A stretch of 64,000 nucleotides of DNA from Actinacidiphila paucisporea (lineage in GTDB: Bacteria > Actinomycetota > Actinomycetes > Streptomycetales > Streptomycetaceae), in contig NZ_FRBI01000006.1 of assembly GCF_900142575.1 (NCBI RefSeq), positions 301,577-365,576 of the forward strand, read 5' to 3'. The position numbers and the translations under genes were made by a program. Below are positions 51,117-60,917 of this stretch, one piece after another. Under the pieces are notes generated by a model that did not search any database, was not told the DNA's origin, and saw only the letters and a list, made by a program, of their open reading frames with translations. Position 1 is the stretch's first letter; every line of letters begins with the position of its first letter.

Positions 51117-52711
51117 CAGAAGGCGAAGCCGGCGGCGTCCGCCCGGGTGAAGAAGGCCCTGGCGGCGGCGGAGTCGCGGTGGGGGTCGAGGCGGCGGGCG
51201 AAGTCGCGGGCGTATTCCGCCGCGCGGGCGGACCGCATGTCCGCGGCCTGACGGACGACCTCGGTGCCCAGGGCGCAGGCGGCGTCGACCTCGCCCAGCG
51301 CGAGCCGGGCCGAGGCCAGGACGGCCCGGCAGAAGAGCCGGCTGCGCGCGTAGCCGGGTGCGCGCAGCCGGAGCGAGTGCTCCGCCTGCCGGACGGCCGC
51401 CCGGTGCTGCTGGAGGTCCCGGTGGCAGTGCGCGAACTCGTCCGCGAGCTGCGCCTCGTCGAAGAACCGCGCCCAGGGCGGCAGTTCGTCCCCCGGCCGG
51501 GCGGCGGCGAAGGCGCGCTCCGCCTGGGACAGCGCCGCCGTGCAGGCGCGGGACTCGCCGAGCACACCGTGCCCGCGGGCCTCGGCCGCGTGCGTCAGGG
51601 CCTGGACGGCGGGCGGCGCTCCCGTGCCGATGCCCTGCTGGGCGACCCGCGCCAGCTGTACGGCCTCGCGCCCGTGCCCGAGGTAGACGGCCTGGCGGCT
51701 CATCGTGACCAGGACGTAGCCGCCGTAGACCCGGTCGCCGGCGGCCTGGGCGAGCCGCAGCGACTGGACGAAGTAGCGCTGGGCCAGGCCGTGCGCGCCG
51801 ATGTCGTACGACGTCCAGCCGGCCAGCCGGGTCAGGTCGGCGACGCAGGAGAAGAGCCGCCGGCCCTGGACCTCGCCATAACTGCCGCGCAGCATCGGCT
51901 CGGCCTCGTGTTCGAGGTAGCGGACGAGGGCCTGGCGGGCGTGCCCGCCGCCGTAGGCGTGGTCGAGGGTGCGGAAGAGGTCGCCGACGGACCGCAGCGC
52001 CGCGATGTCGCCGGCCCCGACCCGCCCCGCGGGGGCGGCGCCCTGCGCTGCGGGCCGTAAGTCCCGCCCCGGCCGCGGAGTGCCGCGGATCTGCGCGGGC
52101 ACCCGCACCGCCCCCCGGCGGGTGACCGTGTCGTCCGCCGAGCCGATCAGCCAGTCCCTGCTGGGGACGACGAGCCCCGCCGGGCTGAACGCGATCTTGC
52201 GCAGCTCCGCCTGGTTCCCGGTGTCCTTGCGCCACAGCCCGCTGACGATGTCGACCGCCTCGCCGGGGGTGGCGGCGTATTCGAGCCCGGCGTAGACCGG
52301 CGCGCACGCGTCGAGGCCGAGGTCCTGCGCGGACAGCCGGCGGCCGAGCCGCTGCGTGAAGACCTCGGCGATGAGCGCGGGCGAGGTGCCACGCGGCTGC
52401 TGGCCGCGCAGCCAGCGGGTCACGGACGTCTTGTCGTAGCGCAGGTCGAGCCCGTGCTCCTGGCCGAGCCGGTCGACGCGGCGGGCGAGGCCGGCGTGCG
52501 AGAAGCCGGCCTCCGCGATGAGGGCGGCGAGGCGGGTGTTGCGCCGGAGCGGCCGGCCGGTGCGGGCGGCCTTCTCACCGGCCCCCTCCTCGCCCGCCTC
52601 CCCCTGGTCGCCGGGCGGGTGGTGCGGGGGTCCGGCTGCGCCGCGCCCCGGCCGGGCGGCCGGGCCGGTGGTGGGTCCGTTCGGGGTTCGCTGCGTGGCA
52701 CGGTCCGTCAT
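51116..52711 (-). CDS. Transcriptional-regulator-like protein with TPR-type C-terminal repeats
   Basis: A 531-residue protein. After a basic disordered head, residues about 45-110 resemble a helix-turn-helix ([52 protein letters not shown]). The C-terminal 300 residues are helical, with tetratricopeptide-like pairs such as [53 protein letters not shown]. Streptomyces has several such regulators, the NsdA group among them; assignment to NsdA is not supported. ATG at 52711; ribosome-binding site weak. Divergent from lipB, 242 bases away. Confidence 0.8.
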   Translation of the reverse strand: MTDRATQRTPNGPTTGPAARPGRGAAGPPHHPPGDQGEAGEEGAGEKAARTGRPLRRNTRLAALIAEAGFSHAGLARRVDRLGQEHGLDLRYDKTSVTRWLRGQQPRGTSPALIAEVFTQRLGRRLSAQDLGLDACAPVYAGLEYAATPGEAVDIVSGLWRKDTGNQAELRKIAFSPAGLVVPSRDWLIGSADDTVTRRGAVRVPAQIRGTPRPGRDLRPAAQGAAPAGRVGAGDIAALRSVGDLFRTLDHAYGGGHARQALVRYLEHEAEPMLRGSYGEVQGRRLFSCVADLTRLAGWTSYDIGAHGLAQRYFVQSLRLAQAAGDRVYGGYVLVTMSRQAVYLGHGREAVQLARVAQQGIGTGAPPAVQALTHAAEARGHGVLGESRACTAALSQAERAFAAARPGDELPPWARFFDEAQLADEFAHCHRDLQQHRAAVRQAEHSLRLRAPGYARSRLFCRAVLASARLALGEVDAACALGTEVVRQAADMRSARAAEYARDFARRLDPHRDSAAARAFFTRADAAGFAF

Positions 52712-52953
52712 CGGCGGTGCGGCCCACTTCCTCTGCAGTGTCTTCAGATCGGCGTGAATGTAACGGTCAGCGCCACCCAGCTCACCGCAAGAGCCGCATA
52801 TTCGTCCGATTGAGCGACAACAGTCATCATTGCCGGGTAAGCCGTCCGCACCGGTACGAGCCACCGTGGTATGGCGCTGCCCGGAGCAGGCCGGCGCGCG
52901 CCGCCGCCGTACAGTTGCAGGGGCGCGTATCGCACAGCAGAGGAGTCGTCGTC

Positions 52954-53745
52954 GTGAGTGAGCTGCAGTTCGTTCACCTGGGTTTCGGGGCTGACGCCGT
53001 GGAGTACGGGGAGGCCTGGCAACGGCAGCGCACGGTGCACGCGGCCCGCTTCGCCGACGAGATCCCGGACACGTGCCTGCTGCTCGAACACCCGCCGGTC
53101 TACACGGCGGGCCGCCGCACGGCCGACAGCGAGCGGCCGCTCGACGGGACCCCCGTGGTGGACGTGGACCGCGGCGGCAAGATCACCTGGCACGGCCCCG
53201 GCCAGCTGGTGGGCTACCCGATCCTGAAGCTGCCCCGCCCGGTCGACGTCGTGGCCCATGTGCGGCGGCTGGAGGACGCGCTGATCGCGACGGCGGCGGA
53301 GTTCGGCGTGCGGACCAGCCGGGTGGAGGGCCGCTCGGGCGTGTGGGTGCTGGGCGACCCGGTCGAGCAGCGGAGCACGGCGGGGAGCGCCGGCGGCCTC
53401 GTGCTGGACTTCGACCCGCGGCTGGCCGACGACGAGTTCGATCCGCGGCTGAACGGCCCCGAGTACGCCCCCTCCAACGCCGGCCAGCGCCGCGAGGACC
53501 GCAAGCTCGCCGCGATCGGCATCCGCGTCGCCAAGGGCGTGACCATGCACGGCTTCGCCCTGAACTGCAACCCCGACACCACCTGGTTCGACCGGATCGT
53601 GCCGTGCGGCATCAGGGACGCGGGCGTCACGTCGCTGTCCGAGGAGCTGGGCCGGGACGTGAGCGTGGCCGAGGTGCTGCCCGTGGTGCGCAAGCACCTC
53701 GACGCGGTGCTGACCGCGGCCGTCCCGCTCCCCCGGGCCGTCTAG
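52954..53745 (+). CDS. lipB: Lipoyl(octanoyl) transferase
   Basis: Transfers octanoyl from acyl carrier protein to lipoyl domains of E2 proteins. The 263-residue protein has [16 protein letters not shown], the family motif [22 protein letters not shown], a catalytic Lys in [17 protein letters not shown] and the Cys in [15 protein letters not shown] roughly 45-residue insertion (about 157-200) between the two halves is probably a lineage feature. AGGAG eight bases upstream fixes the GTG. Followed directly by lipA. Confidence 0.96.
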   Translation: MSELQFVHLGFGADAVEYGEAWQRQRTVHAARFADEIPDTCLLLEHPPVYTAGRRTADSERPLDGTPVVDVDRGGKITWHGPGQLVGYPILKLPRPVDVVAHVRRLEDALIATAAEFGVRTSRVEGRSGVWVLGDPVEQRSTAGSAGGLVLDFDPRLADDEFDPRLNGPEYAPSNAGQRREDRKLAAIGIRVAKGVTMHGFALNCNPDTTWFDRIVPCGIRDAGVTSLSEELGRDVSVAEVLPVVRKHLDAVLTAAVPLPRAV

Positions 53746-53820
53746 GAATTCCGGGGCGTACCCTGGCGTTCACCGAAGAATCTAAGCCGTAGGCACATTC
53801 TCAGCTTTAGGGAGCCGGTC

Positions 53821-54768
53821 GTGTCCGCAGTCGCACCCGACGGACGCAAGATGCTGCGCCTGGAGGTCCGCAACAGTCAGACCCCCATCGAGCGCAAGCC
53901 CGAGTGGATCAAAACCCGGGCGAAGATGGGTCCCGAGTACACCCAGATGCAGAAGCTCGTCAAAAGCGAGGGCCTGCACACGGTGTGCCAGGAGGCGGGC
54001 TGTCCCAACATCTACGAGTGCTGGGAGGACCGCGAGGCGACCTTCCTCATCGGCGGCGACCAGTGCACCCGGCGCTGCGACTTCTGCCAGATCGACACCG
54101 GCAAGCCGCAGGCCCTCGACCGCGACGAGCCGCGCCGGGTCGGCGAGTCCGTCGTCACGATGGACCTGAACTACGCCACGATCACCGGCGTGGCGCGCGA
54201 CGACCTGGAGGACGGCGGCGCGTGGCTGTACGCCGAGACCGTCCGGCAGATCCACGCCATGACCGCCGACCGGTCCGCCGGACGGACCAAGGTCGAGCTG
54301 CTCATCCCCGACTTCAACGCCGAGCCCGCGCAGCTCGCCGAGGTCTTCGGCGCCCGCCCCGAGGTGCTGGCGCACAACGTCGAGACGGTGCCGCGGATCT
54401 TCAAGCGCATCCGCCCCGGTTTCCGCTACGAGCGCTCGCTGGAGGTCATCACCCGGGCGCGGGAGGCGGGCCTGGTCACCAAGTCCAACCTGATCCTGGG
54501 CATGGGCGAGGAGCGCGAGGAGATCAGCCAGGCGCTGCAGGACCTGCACGACGCCGGCTGCGAGCTGATCACGATCACGCAGTACCTGCGGCCCTCGGTG
54601 CGGCACCACCCGGTGGAGCGGTGGGTGAAGCCGGCCGAGTTCGTGGAGCTGAAGGAGGAGGCCGAGGAGATCGGCTACGCGGGTGTGATGTCCGGGCCGC
54701 TGGTCCGCTCGTCCTACCGCGCGGGGCGGCTCTTCCAGCAGGCCGTCGACCGCCGCCAGGCGGTATGA
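53821..54768 (+). CDS. lipA: Lipoyl synthase
   Basis: Radical-SAM enzyme that inserts two sulfurs into octanoyl-E2. The 315-residue protein has both cluster motifs: the auxiliary-cluster CxxxxCxxxxxC pattern in [15 protein letters not shown] and the radical-[14 protein letters not shown]. The C-terminal RSSYRAG supplies the Ser ligand of the auxiliary cluster. GGGAG upstream of the GTG. 75 bases after lipB. It serves AceE/SucB complexes of this window. Confidence 0.97.
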   Translation: MSAVAPDGRKMLRLEVRNSQTPIERKPEWIKTRAKMGPEYTQMQKLVKSEGLHTVCQEAGCPNIYECWEDREATFLIGGDQCTRRCDFCQIDTGKPQALDRDEPRRVGESVVTMDLNYATITGVARDDLEDGGAWLYAETVRQIHAMTADRSAGRTKVELLIPDFNAEPAQLAEVFGARPEVLAHNVETVPRIFKRIRPGFRYERSLEVITRAREAGLVTKSNLILGMGEEREEISQALQDLHDAGCELITITQYLRPSVRHHPVERWVKPAEFVELKEEAEEIGYAGVMSGPLVRSSYRAGRLFQQAVDRRQAV

Positions 54769-55104
54769 CGGCGGGCGCGTGCCCGTCACGGTCGGTGGGC
54801 GCGAGCACCGTACGACCGGCGGGCCCGAGCACCGTACGGCCGGTGGTCGCCGGCCCGGTGTGAGACCCCTCACCCGGGTGTATCGCCCTGCCGGAAGAGT
54901 GACCTGGCGGGGCGGTGCGCGGGCGGCGACGAGGCTTTCATGTGAGATTGACCGAGTGGTCACCGGCTGGTAACACGATGTGGCGAGCCTGGTTCCACCA
55001 TTCTCGGCTCCACCCTTTGCTTCGCACCGCACGTCAGCAGATCAGCACGTCCGGTTCTCTCGTTGTCCCGTTGCCTTTGCGCTCGCTGCCCTGAGGGGGA
55101 CGCC
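54769..55104 (+). promoter_or_regulatory. Leader region of the small hypothetical gene, with promoter
   Basis: TTGACC at 54948-54953 and TAACAC at 54971-54976, spacer 17, give a transcript with about 120 bases of leader before the 55105 start. Upstream, the 12-mer GAGCACCGTACG occurs twice (54803-54814 and 54827-54838). No RNA fold was recognised in the leader. Confidence 0.5.
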
Positions 55105-55344
55105 ATGCCGCCGTCCGAGTCGGTCCACGCCCGTCCGTATCTCCAGCTGCCCACGCACGCTCCGGTGTCCGGTGCGCTGCGGGCCGTAGAAAGCTTTCTG
55201 CTGCGCGGCGGCCAGCAGACCGCCCGCCGCAACGCCTGGGCGTCGGTGGTCGCCGACCGCCAGCGCGCCAAGGACCGCAGGGAGGCGGAGCACGAGCTGG
55301 CCGCCCTGCTGACAGGCGTGCGCGGGGACGCCGTACGCGAGTGA
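55105..55344 (+). CDS. Small conserved-looking hypothetical protein
   Basis: A 79-residue basic soluble protein beginning MPPSESVHARPYLQLPTHAPVSG with SFLLRGGQQTARRNAWASVVADRQRAKDRREAEHELAALL. GAGGGGGA before the ATG at 55105 supports the start. No domain is recognised. Position between lipA and the DUF4191 gene is typical for Streptomyces to my memory. Confidence 0.65.
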   Translation: MPPSESVHARPYLQLPTHAPVSGALRAVESFLLRGGQQTARRNAWASVVADRQRAKDRREAEHELAALLTGVRGDAVRE

Positions 55345-55362
55345 TCGCGGCGGGTGGCCGCG

Positions 55363-55392
55363 GTGACGGGTGAGCGGGCGGCCACGTATCCT
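55363..55392 (+). promoter_or_regulatory. Promoter for a leaderless DUF4191 mRNA
   Basis: GTGACG (55363-55368) and TATCCT (55387-55392), spacer 18. The -10 ends seven bases before the ATG at 55400; no ribosome-binding site is present. Confidence 0.6.
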
Positions 55393-55399
55393 TTGCCAC

Positions 55400-56080
55400 A
55401 TGGCGAGGAAGGAAACATCCGAGAACCCTGGGCGACTGGCACAGATCGTCCAGACCTACAAGATGACCAGGCAGGCCGACTCCAAGATCGGGCTTGTCAT
55501 TGCGGCTGTGGGAATCGTCACCTTCGGTGTCATCCTCGCCCTCGGCTTCTTGATCGGTCACCCCATCTGGGCCGCGATCCTGGGGCTTTTGCTGGCGCTG
55601 CTCGCGATGGCGGTGGTCTTCGGCCGCCGCGCCGAGCGGGCCGCCTTCGGGCAGCTGGAGGGCAAGCCGGGCGCGGCTGCCGCCGTGCTGCAGAACATCG
55701 GCCGCGGCTGGACGGTGTCGCCGGCGGTGGGCATGAACAAGAGCCAGGACGTCGTCCACCGGGCGGTCGGCAAGGCCGGTGTGGTGCTGGTCGGCGAGGG
55801 CAACCCCAACCGGGTCAAGGGCCTGCTGGCCAACGAGAAGAAGAAAGTCTCCCGGGTCGTCTACGACGTGCCGGTCCACGACTTCGTCGTCGGCAACGGC
55901 GAGGGCCAGCTGCCGCTCAAGAAGCTGCGCGCGACGCTGCTGCGCCTCCCGCGCACGCTGAGCGGCCCGAAGACCACCGAGGTCAACGACCGCCTCAAGT
56001 CGCTGGGCGACCTGATGTCGAACATGCCGATCCCCAAGGGCCCGATGCCGAAAGGCATGCGGATGCCGCGGGGTCGCTGA
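55400..56080 (+). CDS. DUF4191 membrane protein
   Basis: A 226-residue protein of the actinobacterial DUF4191 family. The soluble start MARKETSENPGRLAQIVQTYKMTRQADSKIG is followed by two helices (LVIAAVGIVTFGVILALGFLIG and WAAILGLLLALLAMAVVFG) and a cytosolic domain with AAAVLQNIGRGWTVSPAVG and VVLVGEGNPNRVKGLLANEKKKVSRV. Function unknown. It is a conserved neighbour of lipA and glnA in Actinobacteria to my knowledge. Confidence 0.88.
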   Translation: MARKETSENPGRLAQIVQTYKMTRQADSKIGLVIAAVGIVTFGVILALGFLIGHPIWAAILGLLLALLAMAVVFGRRAERAAFGQLEGKPGAAAAVLQNIGRGWTVSPAVGMNKSQDVVHRAVGKAGVVLVGEGNPNRVKGLLANEKKKVSRVVYDVPVHDFVVGNGEGQLPLKKLRATLLRLPRTLSGPKTTEVNDRLKSLGDLMSNMPIPKGPMPKGMRMPRGR

Positions 56081-56093
56081 CCCCCTGACGAGG

Positions 56094-56128
56094 AAGGGCG
56101 CCCCCACGCGGGGACGCCCTTCTTTTTT
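56094..56128 (+). terminator. Intrinsic terminator after the DUF4191 gene
   Basis: AAGGGCG-C-CCCC / GGGG-A-CGCCCTT with ACGC loop, then CTTTTTT. A standard rho-independent terminator 13 bases after the stop. Confidence 0.92.
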
Positions 56129-56162
56129 GCGCCTTGCTTCTGCGCTTCTCCGCTTCCACGCC

Positions 56163-56630
56163 TCAGATGCGGACCTGGACCGACTTGACGGCCCTGTCGT
56201 GCAGGCCGCGGGTGTCGCGGTCGAAGACGACGGCCGGCACGACCAGGACCAGCAGCAGCGTACGCAGGAGGGCGCCCAGCGGGCTGAGCCGGTTGCCGTC
56301 CACCTGGACGACCCGGATGCGCATGATCAACTTTCCCGGTGTGCTGCCGACGAGTCCGAGACCGATCACGCTCACCACGGCGAAGACGACGAGCGCCCAG
56401 TTGTTCGCCTGGTGCAGATTACGGTGCGCGATCAGACCGTATGCGATCAACACGCTGAGAACCCAGTCGACGAACAGTGCGGCGATCCGCCTGCCGACCG
56501 ATGCGAGGGATCCGGGTCCGTCCTTGGGCAGACCGAGCCGCTCGCCCCGGTAGCCGAAGTCCGCGCCCATCTGCTCGGCGGCCGCACGGGGCCCCGACAG
56601 CCACGATCCGATTACTTCCCTGTTGTCCAC
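56163..56630 (-). CDS. RDD family membrane protein
   Basis: A 155-residue protein with the RDD domain: SVGRRIAALFVDWVLSVLIAYGLIA (the Arg and Asp of the first helix), NWALVVFAVVSVIGLGLVGSTPGKLIMRIRVVQVDG and the RTLLLVLVVPAVVFDRDTRGLHDRAVKSVQVRI end. The GTG at 56630 lies inside GTTGTC-N5-GACAAC and has no ribosome-binding site; a TACCGT -10-like element just upstream suggests a leaderless mRNA. Divergent from glnA. Proposed transporter role for the family is not proven. Confidence 0.9.
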   Translation of the reverse strand: MDNREVIGSWLSGPRAAAEQMGADFGYRGERLGLPKDGPGSLASVGRRIAALFVDWVLSVLIAYGLIAHRNLHQANNWALVVFAVVSVIGLGLVGSTPGKLIMRIRVVQVDGNRLSPLGALLRTLLLVLVVPAVVFDRDTRGLHDRAVKSVQVRI

Positions 56631-56695
56631 CTGACAACGGTAACCCCCGCACGGCCCACCCCCACAGGGCGGGGACCGACCGTGCGGCGTCGCGG

Positions 56696-56733
56696 TTAAC
56701 GTCTACGAAACAAATGGGTCATGCTGGAGAAAT
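56696..56733 (+). promoter_or_regulatory. GlnR box upstream of glnA
   Basis: TTAAC-N6-GAAAC-N6-GTCAT-N6-GAAAT, fitting the known double actinobacterial GlnR pattern gTnAc-n6-GaAAc-n6-GTnAC-n6-GAAAc with one mismatch in three of the four half-sites. A TAAGGT -10-like element follows at 56744-56749, with no good -35, as expected for a GlnR-activated promoter. glnA starts at 56828. Confidence 0.85.
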
Positions 56734-56827
56734 CCCTGATCCCTAAGGTCAGGGCAGTGTGCGCCACCGCACTGGCCGCACCTCGACCGCCAACCCGACC
56801 CGCGGGGCCGGGCCTAGGAGGAGTTGG

Positions 56828-58237
56828 ATGTTCCAGAACGCCGACGACGTCAACAAGTTCATCTCGGACGAGGGCGTCAAGTTCGTCGACGTCCGGTTCT
56901 GCGACCTGCCCGGTGTGATGCAGCACTTCACGGTCCCGGTCTCGTCGTTCGACCCGACCGAGGAACTGGCCTTCGACGGCTCGTCCATCCGCGGCTTCCA
57001 GGCCATCCACGAGTCGGACATGGCGCTGCGCGCCGACCTGTCGACCGCGCGCGTGGACCCGTTCCGCAAGGACAAGACGCTCAACATCAACTTCTTCATC
57101 CACGACCCGATCACCGGCGAGCAGTACAGCCGTGACCCGCGGAACGTGGCGAAGAAGGCGGAGGCGTACCTGACGTCCACCGGTATCGCGGACACCGCGT
57201 ACTTCGGTCCGGAGGCGGAGTTCTACGTCTTCGACAACGTCCGCTTCCAGACGTCCGCGAACGAGTCGTTCTACCACATCGACTCCGAGGCCGGCGCCTG
57301 GAACACCGGCTCGGTGGAGAACAACCGCGGCTACAAGGTCCGCTACAAGGGCGGCTACTTCCCCGCCCCGCCGGTCGACCACTTCGCCGACCTCCGCGCC
57401 GAGATCAGCCTCGAACTCGAGGCGGCCGGCCTCCAGGTCGAGCGTCAGCACCACGAGGTCGGCACCGCGGGCCAGGCCGAGATCAACTACAAGTTCAACA
57501 CGCTGCTGGCCGCCGCCGACGACCTGATGCTCTTCAAGTACATCGTGAAGAACGTCGCCTGGCGCAACGGCAAGACCGCGACCTTCATGCCCAAGCCGAT
57601 CTTCGGTGACAACGGCTCCGGCATGCACGTCCACCAGTCGCTCTGGCAGGGCGGCACCCCGCTCTTCTACGACGAGCAGGGCTACGCGGGCCTGTCGGAC
57701 ACCGCCCGCTACTACATCGGCGGCATCCTCAAGCACGCCCCGTCGCTGCTGGCCTTCACCAACCCGACGGTGAACTCCTACCACCGCCTGGTCCCCGGCT
57801 TCGAGGCCCCGGTCAACCTGGTCTACTCCCAGCGCAACCGCTCCGCCGCGATGCGCATCCCGATCACGGGCTCCAACCCCAAGGCCAAGCGCGTCGAATT
57901 CCGCGCCCCGGACCCGTCCTCGAACCCCTACCTCGCCTTCTCCGCCCTGCTCCTCGCGGGCCTCGACGGCGTCAAGAACAAGATCGAGCCGGCCGAGCCG
58001 ATCGACAAGGACCTCTACGAGCTCGCCCCCGAGGAGCACGCGAGCGTCCCCCAGGTCCCCACCTCCCTCCCGGCCGTCCTCACCGCCCTGGAGAACGACA
58101 ACGACTACCTCCAGGCCGGCGGCGTCTTCACCGCCGACCTGATCGAGACGTGGATCGACTTCAAGCGCACGAACGAGATCGCCCCGATCCAGCTCCGCCC
58201 GCACCCGCACGAGTTCGAGCTGTACTTCGACATCTAG
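56828..58237 (+). CDS. glnA: Glutamine synthetase type I
   Basis: Forms glutamine from glutamate, ammonia and ATP; main ammonia-assimilation enzyme. The 469-residue protein starts [29 protein letters not shown] and has GSSIRGF, the metal-binding [24 protein letters not shown] and [23 protein letters not shown], and the adenylylation Tyr in [11 protein letters not shown]. The last identifies the GlnE-controlled beta type. GGAGGAG precedes the ATG. Control by GlnR is supported by the box upstream. Confidence 0.98.
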   Translation: MFQNADDVNKFISDEGVKFVDVRFCDLPGVMQHFTVPVSSFDPTEELAFDGSSIRGFQAIHESDMALRADLSTARVDPFRKDKTLNINFFIHDPITGEQYSRDPRNVAKKAEAYLTSTGIADTAYFGPEAEFYVFDNVRFQTSANESFYHIDSEAGAWNTGSVENNRGYKVRYKGGYFPAPPVDHFADLRAEISLELEAAGLQVERQHHEVGTAGQAEINYKFNTLLAAADDLMLFKYIVKNVAWRNGKTATFMPKPIFGDNGSGMHVHQSLWQGGTPLFYDEQGYAGLSDTARYYIGGILKHAPSLLAFTNPTVNSYHRLVPGFEAPVNLVYSQRNRSAAMRIPITGSNPKAKRVEFRAPDPSSNPYLAFSALLLAGLDGVKNKIEPAEPIDKDLYELAPEEHASVPQVPTSLPAVLTALENDNDYLQAGGVFTADLIETWIDFKRTNEIAPIQLRPHPHEFELYFDI

Positions 58238-58287
58238 GAAGACCCCGGGCCAGAGCGGGTCTCCGCTCCCCCGGGGCCGTCCGTGAG

Positions 58288-58332
58288 CCGTGGGCCGTCG
58301 CTTCCGTCATGGAGGCGACGGCCCACGGTTTT
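58288..58332 (+). terminator. Intrinsic terminator of glnA
   Basis: Perfect 14-bp stem CCGTGGGCCGTCGC / GCGACGGCCCACGG (58288-58301, 58315-58328), 13-nt loop, then TTTTGT. About 50 bases after the glnA stop. Confidence 0.9.
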
Positions 58333-58357
58333 GTGCTCGCGCACGAGCCGGTCCGCC

Positions 58358-59398
58358 TCAGCCGGGCTTGGCGCCCGGCGGCGGGGTGGGGGTCAGGAAG
58401 TGGGTGACCGCGGCGACTTCCTGGTCGAGGGACGGCTGGAGGTCGGGGGGGACGGGGGTGAAGGGGTGGAGCTGGACGGGGGTGCGGGTCCAGGTGGCGA
58501 AGGTCAGGCCGTTGGCGAGGGCTGTGGGGCGGATGACGCCGCCGCCCGGCCAGATGTGGGGGCGGTGGGCGGCGGGGACGGACAGCGGCTGGGTGGAGTG
58601 GCTGAGGTGGTAGTCGTCGTAGGCCGGGATCAGGCGGACGTCGGTGGGTGCCGGGGGCGGCGGCTCGAGGTGGCCCGGGTCGGGGAGTGACTTCCAGGCG
58701 GTGCGGACCGCGGTGATCGGGAGGCCGGACCAGGTGGCGAAGTCCTGGGCGGTGGCGGGGGCGTGCGCCGCGAGGTAGCGGCGGGCGAGTTCGGCCAGGG
58801 CGGTGGGGGCATCCCGGTCGGGGGTGGTGGGGGTGGGCAGCCAGTCGGCGAGCAGGGCGTAGGTGGGCTCGCCGGCTCGGTGGGGGCCGTGGCACAGGAC
58901 GCCGGTGAGAGCCGCGTGGCGGATCAGGTGGAAGGGGGCCTGGCCCTCCGGCGGGACGCCGAGTGCGGTGAGGCGGTCGGTCAACTCGGCTCGGGTGAGC
59001 GGGCCGTGCGTGGACAGGGCCCGCTCGATCAGCCGGTCGGAGCGCTCGCGCAGGTCCTCGTCGAGGCCGAGCTGCTGGTAGCGGCGGCGGCCGGCGGCCA
59101 GGGTCCGCGGGGAGAGCAGCCGCAGCAGCCAGTGGACGTCCTCGGCGTGGACGGTGTGGAGGGTGCCGCGCATGAACCAGCCGCGTACGATGCTCCGCTC
59201 GTCGTCGTACGCCGCGCGTACCGCCTGCCGGGTGAGGTCCCGGGCCCGTGCCCGGATACCCAGGTCGGCCGCCGTGGCGTCCTGGGCCTGCACCGCGAAG
59301 ACCCGTCTGACGACCGCCTCCGCCGAGGCTTCGCGCACGCCGCCCGCCAGTGCCTGCGCCCGGGCCCGCAGCAGGCGGACGGTGTCGTCGTCGGTCAT
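58358..59398 (-). CDS. Winged-helix DNA-binding domain protein (HTH_42 / AlkX-YcaQ-like)
   Basis: A 346-residue protein of the HTH_42 family: VRRVFAVQAQDATAADLGIRARARDL (the QAQ motif near the N-terminus), GWFMRGTLHTVHAEDVHWLLRLLSPR, and LARRYLAAHAPATAQDFATWSGLP. YcaQ, a DNA interstrand-crosslink glycosylase, belongs to this superfamily through the same QxQ motif, so a DNA-repair role is possible. Convergent with glnA, head-to-head with the Fpg/Nei-type gene, which also suggests repair. Function not proven. Confidence 0.88.
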   Translation of the reverse strand: MTDDDTVRLLRARAQALAGGVREASAEAVVRRVFAVQAQDATAADLGIRARARDLTRQAVRAAYDDERSIVRGWFMRGTLHTVHAEDVHWLLRLLSPRTLAAGRRRYQQLGLDEDLRERSDRLIERALSTHGPLTRAELTDRLTALGVPPEGQAPFHLIRHAALTGVLCHGPHRAGEPTYALLADWLPTPTTPDRDAPTALAELARRYLAAHAPATAQDFATWSGLPITAVRTAWKSLPDPGHLEPPPPAPTDVRLIPAYDDYHLSHSTQPLSVPAAHRPHIWPGGGVIRPTALANGLTFATWTRTPVQLHPFTPVPPDLQPSLDQEVAAVTHFLTPTPPPGAKPG

Positions 59399-59520
59399 CG
59401 GCGTGGTCCTCTCTGACGGCCGCGTCGATTATCCCGAAGGGGAGGGAGCCGCGCGGCGGTCAGGGCCTCGGGGGGACACCGCCACCGACGCAACCGGGGG
59501 AAAAGGGGCACACTGAAGGC

Positions 59521-60381
59521 ATGCCGGAGTTGCCTGAGGTCGAGTCGTTGGTGCGGTTTCTCGCTGGTCACGTCGTCGGAGGGGCCGTGGAGCGGGTGTA
59601 TCCGGTGGCCTTCCACGCGTTGAAGACGTACGACCCGGCGGTCGGCGAGCTGGAGGGGCGGCGGGTCGGCGGGGTGGGGCGGTACGGGAAGTTCCTGGGG
59701 GTGGAGGCCGAGGGGCTGCATCTGGTGATGCACCTGGCCAGGGCGGGGTGGGTGCGGTGGCACGACGAGCTGCCGGAGGGCCCGCCGAAGGGCGGGAAGG
59801 GGCCGCTGGCGCTGCGGGTGCGGATGGCGGGCGGGGGCGGCTTCGACGTGACGGAGGCCGGGACGCAGAAGCACCTGGCCGTCTATGTCGTACGCGATCC
59901 GCAGCAGGTGCCGGGGATCGCGCGGCTCGGGCCCGACCCGCTGGACGCGGGCTTCACGGAGGAGGTCTTCGCGGGGCTGCTGCGCGGCGAGCGGCGGCAG
60001 GTCAAGGGGGTGCTGCGGGACCAGAGCGTGATCGCGGGGATCGGCAACGCGTACTCCGACGAGATCCTGCACGCGGCGAAGATGTCGCCGTTCAAGCTCG
60101 CGGCGGCGATGACGCCCGACGAGGTGGCGCGGCTGCACGAGGTGCTGGGTACGACGCTGGCGGACGCCGTCGAGCGGTCGCGGGGCCTGCCGCTGCGCGA
60201 TCTGAAGGCGGAGAAGAAGAGCGGGCTGCGGGTGCACGGGCGCAGGGGCGAGCCGTGCCCGGTGTGCGGGGACACCATCCGCGAGGTGTCGTACCGCGAC
60301 TCGTCGCTGCAGTACTGCCCGACCTGCCAGACCGGCGGCAAGCCGCTGGCCGACCGCCGGATGTCCCGGCTGCTCAAGTAG
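59521..60381 (+). CDS. Fpg/Nei-family DNA glycosylase/AP lyase
   Basis: Removes oxidised bases. The 286-residue protein begins [11 protein letters not shown], so the catalytic Pro at position 2 and the Glu at 3 are intact; [13 protein letters not shown] carries the conserved Lys; [21 protein letters not shown] is the helix-two-turn-helix; and [24 protein letters not shown] is the C-terminal zinc finger followed by the family-typical GGK. Since Streptomyces has several paralogues, mutM or nei cannot be chosen. ATG start at 59521. Confidence 0.95.
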   Translation: MPELPEVESLVRFLAGHVVGGAVERVYPVAFHALKTYDPAVGELEGRRVGGVGRYGKFLGVEAEGLHLVMHLARAGWVRWHDELPEGPPKGGKGPLALRVRMAGGGGFDVTEAGTQKHLAVYVVRDPQQVPGIARLGPDPLDAGFTEEVFAGLLRGERRQVKGVLRDQSVIAGIGNAYSDEILHAAKMSPFKLAAAMTPDEVARLHEVLGTTLADAVERSRGLPLRDLKAEKKSGLRVHGRRGEPCPVCGDTIREVSYRDSSLQYCPTCQTGGKPLADRRMSRLLK

Positions 60382-60401
60382 CCGGCGCGGGCGGGGAGCG
60401 G

Positions 60402-60791
60402 TCAGGCGCGGTCGATGTGCACGCTGGTGGACTTCACCCGGGCGACGGCCTCCGCGCCGACTTCGAGGCCCAGTTCCTCGACGGCCTCGCGGGTGACCAG
60501 GGAGACCAGCCGGTGCGGGCCGGCCTGGATCTCGACCTGGGCGGCGACGTCGCCGAGCTTGACGGCCGTCACGATGCCGGGGAAGGCGTTGCGCACCGAC
60601 GTGGTCGAGGTCTCCGCGTCGTCGGTGTGGGCGATCTCGACGGCGAAGGCGGCCAGGTCGCGGCCGTCGATCAGCCGGCGCCCCGCGTCGTCGCGGTGCG
60701 TGGCGACGCGGCCCGCGTCGGCCCAGCGTCGTGCGGTGTCCGGGCTGACGCCGAGCAGGCGGGCGGCCTGGCCGATGGTGTACGACTGCAT
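60402..60791 (-). CDS. MerR/excisionase-type HTH with TOBE (molybdate-binding-like) domain
   Basis: A 129-residue regulator. [50 protein letters not shown] is a DNA-binding helix-turn-helix of the excisionase/MerR type, and the C-terminal [66 protein letters not shown] is a mop/TOBE domain, known to bind molybdate or tungstate. Such proteins probably control molybdate uptake; no mod genes are adjacent here. ATG start at 60791. Its 3' end almost meets the glycosylase gene. Confidence 0.92.
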   Translation of the reverse strand: MQSYTIGQAARLLGVSPDTARRWADAGRVATHRDDAGRRLIDGRDLAAFAVEIAHTDDAETSTTSVRNAFPGIVTAVKLGDVAAQVEIQAGPHRLVSLVTREAVEELGLEVGAEAVARVKSTSVHIDRA

Positions 60792-60917
60792 GGCCCCAGC
60801 CTATTGCGACGCCGGCAGCCGGGGACGCGGCAGGACCGCGGAAGGACCCCGACTCGCCAGCCACCTGGACCGGTGAATCCCTCGGCGCACTCGGGGGCGG
60901 CGGGGCAGACTTGCGCC

